From Agrobacterium cucumeris (GTDB lineage: Bacteria; Pseudomonadota; Alphaproteobacteria; Rhizobiales; Rhizobiaceae): a stretch of DNA of 64,000 nucleotides. Position 1 is the first letter of the stretch. Every line of letters starts with the position of its first letter. The notes under the pieces were generated by a model, which saw nothing but the letters and a program-made list of their open reading frames with translations, did no database searches and was not told the DNA's origin. A program made the translations under genes and the position numbers. Location: NCBI RefSeq assembly GCF_030036535.1, contig NZ_CP080388.1, positions 620,001-684,000 of the forward strand, written 5' to 3'. Of the stretch, positions 35,473 to 43,460 are shown piece after piece.

Positions 35473-36444
35473 ATGAGAACGGAGTTTGTCGCTCCCGCCG
35501 CGAGCCGGGCAGCTTTTCGCCTGCCCACACTTTCCCGCCTGCCGCCGCTGACCGCCTTGCGCGCCTTTGTGGTGGCCGCCCGCCATGCGAGCTTTTCGCG
35601 GGCGGCGGAGGAACTGCATGTCTCCACCGCCGCCATCGGCCAGCAGGTCCGTATTCTCGAAACCCATCTCGGCCAGCCGCTTTTCAGCCGCCAGCGCGGT
35701 GAATTGCTGCTGACGGATGCCGGCAGCGCGCTTTATCCCGGCCTTGCCGATGCTTTTGAGACCATGATCGGCAGTCTTTCCGACCTTATGGTTTCGAATG
35801 CCCGACCGCAGTTGAAGGTTCTGGCGGAAGGTTGCTTTGCCGCCCGCTGGCTGGCGCCGCGGCTGGGCAGCATCGTTCCGGCCCTCGGAGACATCGAGCT
35901 TTCGATCGAATCCATCGAGGGTGAAACCGTCGATCTCACCCATTTTGATGCCGATTGCGCCATCGTCGCCACCCACGCGCAAATTCCGGGCTTTCTTCAC
36001 GAGCCGCTTTTCGCCGATACCGTTAGCGCTGTCTGCACTCCGCAGTTCGCAGCCCGCCATGAGCTTGCAGGCGAGCCCGCCCAATTGCGAAATCTCGGCT
36101 TTGCAATGTTGCGCGGCAATGGCCTCGACGCCGCCTTCGAATGGGCGAATTGGCTGCGCGCCTGCCGCATTCCGCTCCGGCTTTCGGCGACAGGCCCACG
36201 TTTTTCGCGCCAGACGGCGCTGATAGAAGCAATCTTATCCGGCCATGGCATCGGCCTCGCGCGCCACTCGCTAATTTCGGAAGAGCTGAAAAACGGCCGT
36301 CTTATCGCCCCCTTCGGCTCACCACAGCCGACTGCAAGCCGTTACCACCTGCTGACCAGTCCTGACAGGCGGCGGCTGCCGGAGGTCGCATCTCTACTCG
36401 CTCTGTTGCGCGAGGATATACGCTCCCTCGAAGCCGCCGCCTGA
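35473..36444 (+). CDS. LysR-family regulator (GcvA-like)
   Basis: 323-residue LysR protein. N-terminal winged helix (about residues 26-85, with LTALRAFVVAARHASFSRAA and STAAIGQQVRILETHLGQPL), then the effector-binding domain from about 110. GGAGG lies 7 bases before the ATG. It is the last plus-strand gene of the block, 37 bases after the DszC-like gene, so it may be co-transcribed and autoregulate. A candidate regulator of the organosulfur genes; it converges with the LLM gene at 36461. Confidence 0.9.
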   Translation: MRTEFVAPAASRAAFRLPTLSRLPPLTALRAFVVAARHASFSRAAEELHVSTAAIGQQVRILETHLGQPLFSRQRGELLLTDAGSALYPGLADAFETMIGSLSDLMVSNARPQLKVLAEGCFAARWLAPRLGSIVPALGDIELSIESIEGETVDLTHFDADCAIVATHAQIPGFLHEPLFADTVSAVCTPQFAARHELAGEPAQLRNLGFAMLRGNGLDAAFEWANWLRACRIPLRLSATGPRFSRQTALIEAILSGHGIGLARHSLISEELKNGRLIAPFGSPQPTASRYHLLTSPDRRRLPEVASLLALLREDIRSLEAAA

Positions 36445-36460
36445 ACACGCCCGTCCCACC

Positions 36461-37813
36461 TCAGGCGCGTTCCCTTTGCAACTCTCTGGCCGCGTAGATG
36501 TTATCCGGCCGTGGCAGGCCATAATGGTCGCGCAGCGTATCGCCTTCGTAATCATCACGGAACAGGCCACGCCGCTTCAGGATCGGCACCACCTCATCCA
36601 CGAAGATATCGAACCCGCCATTCAGCCATGGCGGCATGATGTTGAAACCATCGGCTGCGCCTTCGCGGAACCAGGTCTCTATCCAGTCCGCCACCTGTTC
36701 CGGTGTTCCGGAAATCACCTTGTGGCCGCGCCCGCCGGCAAGCCGGTGCAACAATTGTCGGATCGTCGGGTTTTCCCGGTCTATGACATCGAGGACCAGC
36801 TGATGGCGGCTGCTATCCGCCTGCGCGCGCGTCGCCTCGACGGCCTCTATTGGCAGCGGCTGGTCAAGATCGGCCGATGACAGGTCTATGCCTGTCATGC
36901 GCTGCAATTGCCCGAGCGAAAAGGCCGGCTGGATGAGATCGTTGAAGGAGGCCTCAAGTTTGCGCGCCTCCTCCTCGGTTGAGGCGATAAAGGGGCTGAT
37001 GCCAGGCAGGATTTTAACATGGGCGGGGTTGCGCCCCGTGGCGGCAACACGTCTCTTGATGTCAGAATAAAAAGACCGCGCACTCTCCAGAGTTTGATGC
37101 GCGGTAAAGATTGCCTCAGCATAGTGAGCCGCAAAACCACGGCCCTCCTCCGAGGAGCCGGCCTGCACATAGACCGGCCGGCCCTGGGGTGAACGCGGCA
37201 CGTTGAGCGCGCCCCGCACCCGATAAAATTCGCCATCGTGATTGGCGGGGTGGATGCGGTCTGTCTCGGCAAACAGACCGCTTTCCTTGTCGGCGACGAT
37301 GGCATCGTCTTCCCAGCTGTCCCAGAGCTTCGTCACCACATCGACGAACTCAATGGCCTGACGGTAACGGTCGGCATGCGGCGGATGCTTCTGGAGATTG
37401 AAGTTGCTGGCCGCCGCATCCGCCGAAGTCGTGACGATGTTCCAGCCAACCCGGCCGCCGCTGATATGATCGACGGACGCAAACAGCCGCGCGAGATTAT
37501 ATGGCTCGTAATAGGTGGTGGAGGCCGTGGCGATGAAGCCGATCTTTTCGGTGACGGCGGCGAGCGCCGAAAGCATGGTGATCGGCTCCAGCCGGTGGCG
37601 GGCGGCGTAGCGGATATTGGCATCCAGCACCGGCGCATCGGCAAAGAAGATGGCATCCAGTTTCGCCGCTTCGGCCTTGCGGGCGATATCCTGATAGAGC
37701 TTTATATCGGTGACGCGATGCGGCTCCGAATCCGGATGCCGCCATGCCGCCTCATGATGTCCGCCCGGATAGATGAAGGCATTGAGAACCAGCTTTTCGG
37801 ATTTTCTGCTCAT
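36461..37813 (-). CDS. LLM flavin monooxygenase, NtaA/DszA family
   Basis: 450-residue FMNH2-dependent monooxygenase: LVLNAFIYPGGHHEAAWRHP at the N-terminus, SGGRVGWNIVTTSADAAASN, and QGRPVYVQAGSSEEGRG. Paralogue of the 15224 gene. In this family DszA opens dibenzothiophene sulfone to a sulfinate, which DszB then desulfinates; a DszB-like and two DszC-like genes are within 12 kb. Its neighbour upstream on the same strand is the second organosulfur binding protein, 48 bases away, so the pair forms a unit. Confidence 0.9.
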   Translation of the reverse strand: MSRKSEKLVLNAFIYPGGHHEAAWRHPDSEPHRVTDIKLYQDIARKAEAAKLDAIFFADAPVLDANIRYAARHRLEPITMLSALAAVTEKIGFIATASTTYYEPYNLARLFASVDHISGGRVGWNIVTTSADAAASNFNLQKHPPHADRYRQAIEFVDVVTKLWDSWEDDAIVADKESGLFAETDRIHPANHDGEFYRVRGALNVPRSPQGRPVYVQAGSSEEGRGFAAHYAEAIFTAHQTLESARSFYSDIKRRVAATGRNPAHVKILPGISPFIASTEEEARKLEASFNDLIQPAFSLGQLQRMTGIDLSSADLDQPLPIEAVEATRAQADSSRHQLVLDVIDRENPTIRQLLHRLAGGRGHKVISGTPEQVADWIETWFREGAADGFNIMPPWLNGGFDIFVDEVVPILKRRGLFRDDYEGDTLRDHYGLPRPDNIYAARELQRERA

Positions 37814-37861
37814 GGAAATAACCTCTTATTCGCTCTGATGCGGCTTGAAACCGAAGGAGGT

Positions 37862-39457
37862 TCACGCCTCCTTCGTCACCCAGGCTTTGGCGAGATTGCC
37901 GCTCAGCCCCTCTGCGCCTGTCGCATAGTCCTTGATGCGCACGCTGCCGACGACCGGCTGGATGGGAGAGACGAGATTGATGACGGGAAGATCCCTGGCG
38001 ACGACGGCCTGAAATTCCTTGAAGAAAGCCGCGCGCTTTTCGATATCCGGCTCCACTGCCGCCGCTTCCAGCAGCCGGTCCACTTCCGGATTGGCGTAAT
38101 GGCTGGCATTGGAGAAGGGCAGGCCGATCTTGAAGTTCTTGCTCCAGTAGACACGCTGCACACCGGCTGTCGGATCGAAGGTGTTGGAGAGGGATTCCAC
38201 CGAAAGGTCCCAGGCGCGGTCGGTATAGACGACCTTCACATAGGTGCCGAAATCGAATTTCTGGATATCCGCCTCGATGCCGATCTTCGATAGCGCCTGC
38301 GCGATGAAATCCGAATAGGTCTGCGGATTGAACGGGTTGGTGGTGACACGCAGCTTGAAGCGCTTGCCGCCGTCCTTGCGCGGAAAGCCTGCCTCATCCA
38401 GCAATTTCTCCGCCTGCGCAACGTCGAACTTGGCAAAACCGATATCCGCATTGTGGAACTTCGCAAGGCCGGGGCTGATCGGCGTCGGCGATGGCACGGC
38501 ATAACCATAAAGCACGGTATCGATGAGCGCCGGAACGTCGATGGCATGGGCGATGGCCTGTCTGACCTTCAATTCCTTGAGATATTCGTTCTCAAGGTTG
38601 ATGACGAGCTGATTCTGCTGGCCGGCATAGGCATAGATGCGGTCATCCACCTTCAGCGTCGGAATGGATTTCAGCCGTTCCAGATCGGCAAGCGCGACCG
38701 GGTTGGGGCCGATGTCCCCTTCCCCGGTTTCCAGTGCGGCAGCACGGGCACCCGCATCGTTGATGAGGCGGATGATGACGCGGTCGAGATGAGGGCGCGG
38801 CGCGTCCCAATAATCGGCATTTTTCTCCAGCAGGATATGACTGCCCGGCACCCATTCCTTCAGCACGAAGGGACCGCTGCCGATGATCTGGGCGGGCTTC
38901 GGATTATCTGTCGGCTTGAAGGTTTCGAAAATATGCTTCGGCACGATTGGCGATTCCGACGAGGCAAGCGCGGTGATCAGGCCCGGGGCGGGCTTGGAAA
39001 GCTTCACCTTCGCAACCAGCGGATCTGATATATCGACGCTTTCAACGTTCGAGAACGTCGCCCGGCCGCGCGGATGCGCCTCTTTCAGCCGCAGGATGGA
39101 GAATTCCACATCCGCCGATGTCACCGGTTTGCCGTCATGGAACTTCGCATTCGGCTGCAGATGGAAGACATATTCCAGCCCGTCGGCCGAAACGCTCCAT
39201 TCCCTAGCAAGACTTGGCTGGGGCGACAGCTCGTAATCATAGGTCAAAAGCCCATCATAAATCTTTGAGCCGATGAACTGCGGGCCGCCCGCACTGGTAT
39301 TGATGGCCACGAGCTGGGTCGGCTCGGGAAAATAAACGATCTTCAGCGTGCCGCCCGAAACGGGCTCTTCGGCAGCGGCGAAAGAACCACCGGGAAGCGC
39401 CACGAAAGCGCCGGCGGCAAGTGCAATCTTATGAAACTGGCGTCTGGAAATGGTCAT
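37862..39457 (-). CDS. ABC substrate-binding protein, family 5, copy B of the organosulfur importer
   Basis: 531-residue periplasmic protein with a twin-arginine leader (MTISRRQFHKIALAAGAFVA, to about residue 28) and family-5 features (FHLQPNAKFHDGKPVTSADV, VYWSKNFKIGLPFSN). Similar throughout to the 27286 protein. No permease genes lie beside it, so it probably uses the 29164-33053 core, extending its substrate range. Heads the unit with the DszA-like gene. Confidence 0.9.
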   Translation of the reverse strand: MTISRRQFHKIALAAGAFVALPGGSFAAAEEPVSGGTLKIVYFPEPTQLVAINTSAGGPQFIGSKIYDGLLTYDYELSPQPSLAREWSVSADGLEYVFHLQPNAKFHDGKPVTSADVEFSILRLKEAHPRGRATFSNVESVDISDPLVAKVKLSKPAPGLITALASSESPIVPKHIFETFKPTDNPKPAQIIGSGPFVLKEWVPGSHILLEKNADYWDAPRPHLDRVIIRLINDAGARAAALETGEGDIGPNPVALADLERLKSIPTLKVDDRIYAYAGQQNQLVINLENEYLKELKVRQAIAHAIDVPALIDTVLYGYAVPSPTPISPGLAKFHNADIGFAKFDVAQAEKLLDEAGFPRKDGGKRFKLRVTTNPFNPQTYSDFIAQALSKIGIEADIQKFDFGTYVKVVYTDRAWDLSVESLSNTFDPTAGVQRVYWSKNFKIGLPFSNASHYANPEVDRLLEAAAVEPDIEKRAAFFKEFQAVVARDLPVINLVSPIQPVVGSVRIKDYATGAEGLSGNLAKAWVTKEA

Positions 39458-39496
39458 GTCTGTCTCCGAAAAAATCCGATGTGCGGGTGCGACAGC

Positions 39497-39835
39497 TCAA
39501 TGCAGCTGCGGGAACCCGTGGCGCTCGGCGAGAATTTGCAAAATGCGTTTGGTGTCCTGAATGAAGTGCGTATCGCCCTTTGCCGCGGCGTCAGCGGGCG
39601 CCTCGCCGGCAAAGACGAACAGCGGCAGCGACTGGTTTTCTTCACCCACAGCGGCGATGACCGCCTCACGCGGGCGCTGAAAACCGACGCGGCGGATATC
39701 GATCTGCCCCGCCAGGTCTGGAAAGGCGGCAAGCAGACCCTCGATCTGGTTACAATGCGGGCAGACGAAACGGACACCCGGGTGCTTGGGGTCTTCAAAA
39801 CCGGGGGAGATCAGAAAAAGCGTGTCCTTGGCCAT
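39497..39835 (-). CDS. DUF3088-like thioredoxin-fold protein
   Basis: 112-residue protein starting MAKDTLFLISPGFEDPKHPG, with a CxxC pair in VRFVCPHCNQIEGLLAAFP and a thioredoxin-like outline; the family is uncharacterised. In-frame Met codons exist up to 17 residues upstream and none has a good ribosome site, so the start is uncertain. It precedes the binding-protein gene by 39 bases and may be the first gene of that unit. Possible redox or metal role from the CxxC only. Confidence 0.7.
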   Translation of the reverse strand: MAKDTLFLISPGFEDPKHPGVRFVCPHCNQIEGLLAAFPDLAGQIDIRRVGFQRPREAVIAAVGEENQSLPLFVFAGEAPADAAAKGDTHFIQDTKRILQILAERHGFPQLH

Positions 39836-40177
39836 GGCATCCATCATGTGAGGGTGAGATTTCCAGTTCACAGTGCAGGCAGCCAAAGCGTGGGTCCAGA
39901 AAGCAATTCTTGCTTTAAAACGAAGAATTGCTTTGCGCTAAATTATTGATGAAATTGATTTTTTTGAAATTTCAAATGCCGGCATCGCTGTTCCTGCCGG
40001 CCTGTTCCAAAAGCAATGTTTTTCCCGAAAATACCATTATCACGCGACAGCGAAAAAAGGCCGGACAGCAATTTTCAGCAATAAAAAACCCGACAGAATT
40101 GCCGGGTTAGAGTTGATGAGGAAGATCGTAGACCGCTCTACTGTAGCGCGCAAAATCGAATGGCGCGAAGCGCAATA
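39836..40177. other. AT-rich intergenic region at host-prophage junction
   Basis: No gene seen. It contains the promoter region of the DUF3088 unit (39840-39960, AT-rich), a minus-strand terminator (40081-40108) and the putative prophage end (about 40142) with two copies of GCGCAAnATC spaced 22 bases apart. Confidence 0.5.
40081..40108 (-). terminator. Rho-independent terminator, minus strand
   Basis: Stem AACCCG/CGGGTT (40087-40108). Read on the minus strand it is followed directly by TTTTTTAT. It would stop transcription leaving the prophage right end toward the host DUF3088 gene. Confidence 0.65.
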
Positions 40178-40179
40178 TC
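40142..40179. repeat. Putative prophage right end with tandem transposase-site-like repeats
   Basis: TGTAGCGCGCAAAATCGAAT begins with the TG typical of Mu-family termini. GCGCAAAATC (40148-40157) is repeated as GCGCAATATC (40170-40179) exactly 22 bases on, two helical turns, as between adjacent MuA sites. The other end is needed to confirm. Confidence 0.4.
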
Positions 40180-40639
40180 AGTTGGCAACAGTTTCAGGTA
40201 GTGCAGTGCCGCCAAAGCGGTAGCAAATGAGATCGGCTTTAGCCAAAGTTCCGGCCTGCACAAAGGTGTCGCCTTTCACGGTATCAGTGCTGCCCGGTGC
40301 GATGAGGTCAAATGGAGGGTTTGCGCTCAGTGCCGCTAGGGGCAAACTATCCTTGCCAAGCGCCAACACGTCCGCCGATAGGTAGGCATTCTCGTTGCTC
40401 CTATTGACGACGGAGAACGTAACCACCAGCTGCGTCAGTGGTTTTGCCGTGAATGCTTTTTTCTCGATCACGCTGAGATTGTTGATTTTGAATGAGGGGC
40501 CTTCAGCTTTGAAATTTTCCAGCTCGGTGACCTTTACACACGAATAGCTCCAAGTCTTGGCACCCTGCACCGGCTCCTCGGCTGATTGAGCGCTTGTAGC
40601 CAAGACAGTGGTCATCAGAAAAACAGCGAAGTGTTTCAT
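40178..40639 (-). CDS. Small exported hypothetical protein (possible prophage cargo)
   Basis: 153 residues from the ATG at 40639 (a TTG four codons upstream is an alternative). A signal peptide covers about residues 1-20 (MKHFAVFLMTTVLATSAQSA). Two Cys in the mature part (one near YSCVKV, one near LICYRFGG) could form a disulfide. No recognised family. As the last gene before the putative prophage end, behind an intercistronic hairpin, it looks like a lysogenic-conversion (moron) gene acting in the envelope; this is inference. Confidence 0.65.
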   Translation of the reverse strand: MKHFAVFLMTTVLATSAQSAEEPVQGAKTWSYSCVKVTELENFKAEGPSFKINNLSVIEKKAFTAKPLTQLVVTFSVVNRSNENAYLSADVLALGKDSLPLAALSANPPFDLIAPGSTDTVKGDTFVQAGTLAKADLICYRFGGTALPETVAN

Positions 40640-40647
40640 CGTAAGTT

Positions 40648-40680
40648 TCAAAGCCCCCTAGATAAGATAGAGGGCTTTGA
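40648..40680 (-). other. Hairpin overlapping the ribosome site of the exported-protein gene
   Basis: 9-bp stem TCAAAGCCC/GGGCTTTGA in the gap after the methylase gene. Read on the minus strand, the 3' arm includes the AGGGGG that would be the ribosome site of the next gene. It may terminate the late operon or hide that ribosome site when transcribed from far upstream. Confidence 0.45.
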
Positions 40681-40706
40681 AGCATGAATTTGAACGGTAC
40701 GCAAAT

Positions 40707-41510
40707 TCAAGCGTGCGGTCCGGAGATAACAACCTCCTTCACCGCTTTAGTGTTTCCTGCGCCCTGTATGGAATACGTGCAATCCACCTCATCAATTCGA
40801 AAATCCTTGAAGGTTTCGAAGACGCCTTGAACGGCATTTAAAGACAGTATGAAGCGGCCTTTAATCTGCCCGAGAACATCCGCCATTTCTGCAAATTCCT
40901 CCCGGCTAAACACACCAGAGCCATAGTCCGTTTCATTTCCGAAGTACGGCGGATCGAGATAGAAGAGTGTTTCCGGCCGGTCGTAACGCTCAATGAAGCG
41001 CCGCCAAGGAAGCTGCTCGATGACGACGCCTGCCATCCGTTCGTGGATCGCCTCCAGTTGCGGGGCGAGCTTCAGAAGATTGAAACGAGCGCCTTGCATC
41101 GTGACCCCGAAGTTCTGCCGGGCGACTTTACCACCGAATGCGGTTCGCTGGAGATAGAGGAACCGCGCAGCCCGCTCCAGATCGGTCAGTGTAGAAGGGT
41201 CGACACGAGAAAGGCGCTCGAACTCGCGGCGGCTCGTGACCTGATATCGCAGCGTCTCCATGAACTGCGGGTAGTGCCGCTGCAATATCCTGAAGAGATT
41301 GGCTACATCGCCGCTGATGTCGTTGATGACCTCCATGCGCGGCTGGAGGTTTCGGCGGAGGAAGACACCGCCCATGCCCACGAACGCCTCCGCATAGCTT
41401 TCGTGGGGCGTCTCGTTGATGCGAGCGATGATGGCTTTCGCCAGAACACGTTTTCCACCGATATAAGGAGCGGCGGGGGTGGCCGGAGCCACCGGCGTCA
41501 GATTCACCAT
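40707..41510 (-). CDS. DNA adenine methyltransferase (D12 class, Dam-like)
   Basis: 267-residue alpha-group N6-adenine methyltransferase. The SAM-binding region begins PYIGGKRVLAKAI (residues 15-27), with FVGMGGVFLRR next and the catalytic DPPY motif at 186-189 (FYLDPPYFG). No restriction enzyme gene accompanies it, so it is probably a prophage orphan methylase protecting phage DNA or altering regulation. It is the last gene of the sheath-to-D late unit, where Mu also carries a DNA-modification gene at its right end (mom). Confidence 0.88.
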   Translation of the reverse strand: MVNLTPVAPATPAAPYIGGKRVLAKAIIARINETPHESYAEAFVGMGGVFLRRNLQPRMEVINDISGDVANLFRILQRHYPQFMETLRYQVTSRREFERLSRVDPSTLTDLERAARFLYLQRTAFGGKVARQNFGVTMQGARFNLLKLAPQLEAIHERMAGVVIEQLPWRRFIERYDRPETLFYLDPPYFGNETDYGSGVFSREEFAEMADVLGQIKGRFILSLNAVQGVFETFKDFRIDEVDCTYSIQGAGNTKAVKEVVISGPHA

Positions 41511-41675
41511 TTCAAATATCTCTCGACTCAGTCACAGCAAATCCGCCCTGCAGGGTACGGGTGTGACAGTTATCGAATGTTGCTGTCGGACGGGTTAGGA
41601 CGCCAATCTTTGGCCCGTCGCTTGGGTGCACGACGCACCCCGGCCACCCGGCTTGCCGGATGACTATTCTCGCAA
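41511..41675. other. Gap before the methylase gene
   Basis: 165 bases, mostly non-coding on inspection. It has a 6-bp hairpin GGGTGC/GCACCC (41624-41640). A 64-codon open frame spans it but lacks a good start and protein-like composition. Confidence 0.4.
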
Positions 41676-41789
41676 TCAGACGATCTGGACGTGGTTCACG
41701 ATCCACCAGATGGCAAAGCCCAATCCTCCCAAAAGGAAAATGGCTCCGCAGATCAGACCGAAAATCGCCAGATAGAAAATCTCATTCAT
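41676..41789 (-). CDS. Small single-pass membrane protein (37 aa), prophage
   Basis: 37 residues, MNEIFYLAIFGLICGAIFLL then GGLGFAIWWIVNHVQIV: almost entirely one hydrophobic helix. The ATG at 41789 has AAGGAG 8 bases upstream inside the end of the D-like gene, strong support for translation. Position after the tail genes is compatible with a lysis/holin-like or superinfection role, but it is shorter than typical holins. Function unknown. Confidence 0.6.
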   Translation of the reverse strand: MNEIFYLAIFGLICGAIFLLGGLGFAIWWIVNHVQIV

Positions 41790-41794
41790 CGCGC

Positions 41795-42778
41795 TCACTC
41801 CTTGCCGCTTTCCGGCGCTTCGACCGCTACACCGGTCTTGTAACTGTCGGCCGCGAAGGTCTGGGTGACTGTTCCAGCGCGCCATGCGCCGTTTGCCTCG
41901 GGCCGAAACCCCGTGAGGTTCAAAGGCGTATCGGCCATCAATTCCGGTCGGCCAAACATCATGAGATTGCCTGATCCGGTCGCCCTACCGAGCTTGTCGC
42001 CCTCGGAACCGGCAGCAGCTTCCGCCTCGACCTTGTTGGCATAGACTGTTCGTAGCCGACGCACCGGCCCCTTCATCCCCGTCGAATGCGACACGATCTC
42101 GGTCTTACCGGTTGAACGATCAAAATAAGAGGCTTCGACCGTGCCAGATTTCATACGTGGCTCGACCTCAAAATCGCCGCTCTCGCATTCGCTTTTGTCG
42201 ATAGTGATCGTCGGCAGGATGCCGCGAGACAGGAACAGGAACTTGTTGCCCTTGATCGAAAAAAGCGCCCGGTTGCGGTCAGCAAGGCGGGTCAGGAAAT
42301 CAAGCGAACTCTGCCCGACGCGGGCTATGTATTCGATTTGCTTCGACGCCAGCTCGGGACTGACCTTTGCGTCATAGCCGTGCCGCTTGGCGAGCTGCTC
42401 AACCACATCACCGATCGTCGTCTGATCAAAGTGTTCAGAGCCTTGCTCTTTAACGTCCTCGCGCATGTCGGCCGAGTGACCGGAAATGGTCAGTTTGTCG
42501 CCGTCCTGCCCGAAGCTGATCCTGTTTTTCTCGACCGTGAATTCGCCCATGACCCACGAGCCGAATTCCTTGTAGCCGAATGACACAGATAGCTTTGCCC
42601 CCTTCTCCGGCATCTGGATCGCATTACCGGAATCATCGAACACCAGCTCAATACGATCGGTCTCCTGTCCCCCATTATCCGTGACCGTTGCCGTTGACAG
42701 GCGATCATAGAAGCCCGGTGCGACGGCTTTCCCGCCGACAAAACACTCAATGAACGGTTTATGGCGCATCAATCCCAA
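41795..42778 (-). CDS. Phage late control/tail protein D (P2 gpD-like hub)
   Basis: 327-residue protein of the gpD/phage late control D family, the baseplate hub that caps the tail tube next to the spike. Visible segments: KPFIECFVGGKAVAPGFYDR at the N-terminus, TTIGDVVEQLAKRHGYDAKV mid-protein, and QSSLDFLTRLADRNRALFSI typical of the family. It overlaps the X-like gene by 10 bases. Confidence 0.88.
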   Translation of the reverse strand: MGLMRHKPFIECFVGGKAVAPGFYDRLSTATVTDNGGQETDRIELVFDDSGNAIQMPEKGAKLSVSFGYKEFGSWVMGEFTVEKNRISFGQDGDKLTISGHSADMREDVKEQGSEHFDQTTIGDVVEQLAKRHGYDAKVSPELASKQIEYIARVGQSSLDFLTRLADRNRALFSIKGNKFLFLSRGILPTITIDKSECESGDFEVEPRMKSGTVEASYFDRSTGKTEIVSHSTGMKGPVRRLRTVYANKVEAEAAAGSEGDKLGRATGSGNLMMFGRPELMADTPLNLTGFRPEANGAWRAGTVTQTFAADSYKTGVAVEAPESGKE

Positions 42779-43032
42779 AGCCTCACGACAGAGGTGGACG
42801 TGGCCCGGATAGTGAACTCCGGCAGAATGATTGTGCTTCCCAACGGAAGAAGGAGGCCGCGATCGGCAATACTTGGATTGGCTTCGAGGGTCGCCTCGAC
42901 ATAACCATCCAGTTTGCCCGCCACGCGTCGATCATTGAGAGCCTTGAAGGCGTGCTCAAAGCACACGAGGTCGATACTCAGGTCTTCCAGTTCGATGACG
43001 CGGGTTCCGGCCGGGATAATGGTGGCGCTCAT
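42769..43032 (-). CDS. Phage tail protein X (LysM-like)
   Basis: 87-residue P2 gpX-like protein: DLVCFEHAFKALNDRRVAGK and the C-terminal PLGSTIILPEFT typical of the LysM-type tail X family that attaches at the baseplate/tube. It overlaps the U-like gene by 4 bases and D by 10. Confidence 0.85.
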   Translation of the reverse strand: MSATIIPAGTRVIELEDLSIDLVCFEHAFKALNDRRVAGKLDGYVEATLEANPSIADRGLLLPLGSTIILPEFTIRATSTSVVRLWD

Positions 43033-43460
43033 AGGAACAGCCCCACAGGCTTGCCGCCGTCATGGAAGGGCGCGACCTCGATCGTGTAGCTTACCTTGCG
43101 GCCGAGACCGGCCCTGTTAATTGCCGACTGCTCGTCATCGACAAACAGGATCACGACGCGACCGTAGATCGTGGCGACAGTGGAACTGGCGTCGGCCCAG
43201 CCGATCAGCATGACCGGATTGGCGGCGCGTTGCGTTATGCGCACGGCCTCGTAATCGGACCTGTCGCCGAATTCGTCGGGAAACAGCAGACCCGAGATCG
43301 TGATCGTGTCATCGCCGTAACCGACGAACTGGCGGCCGGGATAGGTGCCAAAGCGCGGGATAGAAGCCCACTTTGCTTCCGTTGACCGCGCAAACTGCTG
43401 ATAGTTCAATCGGTCGATCTGAAAAATGTGGGGGCCAAGGGCAAGAAGAGCCGAACTCAT
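43029..43460 (-). CDS. Phage tail terminator/completion protein U
   Basis: 143-residue P2 gpU-like protein (LLALGPHIFQIDRLNYQQFA, then RPRFGTYPGRQFVGYGDDTI-like segments). The ATG at 43460 overlaps the tape-measure stop (ATGA). It helps finish the tail shaft. Confidence 0.85.
   Translation of the reverse strand: MSSALLALGPHIFQIDRLNYQQFARSTEAKWASIPRFGTYPGRQFVGYGDDTITISGLLFPDEFGDRSDYEAVRITQRAANPVMLIGWADASSTVATIYGRVVILFVDDEQSAINRAGLGRKVSYTIEVAPFHDGGKPVGLFL

Noticed and set aside
40707..41510. A restriction-modification system around the adenine methylase
   Set aside because: No endonuclease or specificity gene is adjacent; both neighbours are small prophage proteins.
41512..41706. 64-codon minus-strand frame between the methylase and the small membrane protein
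   Set aside because: Overlaps the better supported 37-aa gene, has a poor start and an unremarkable composition.
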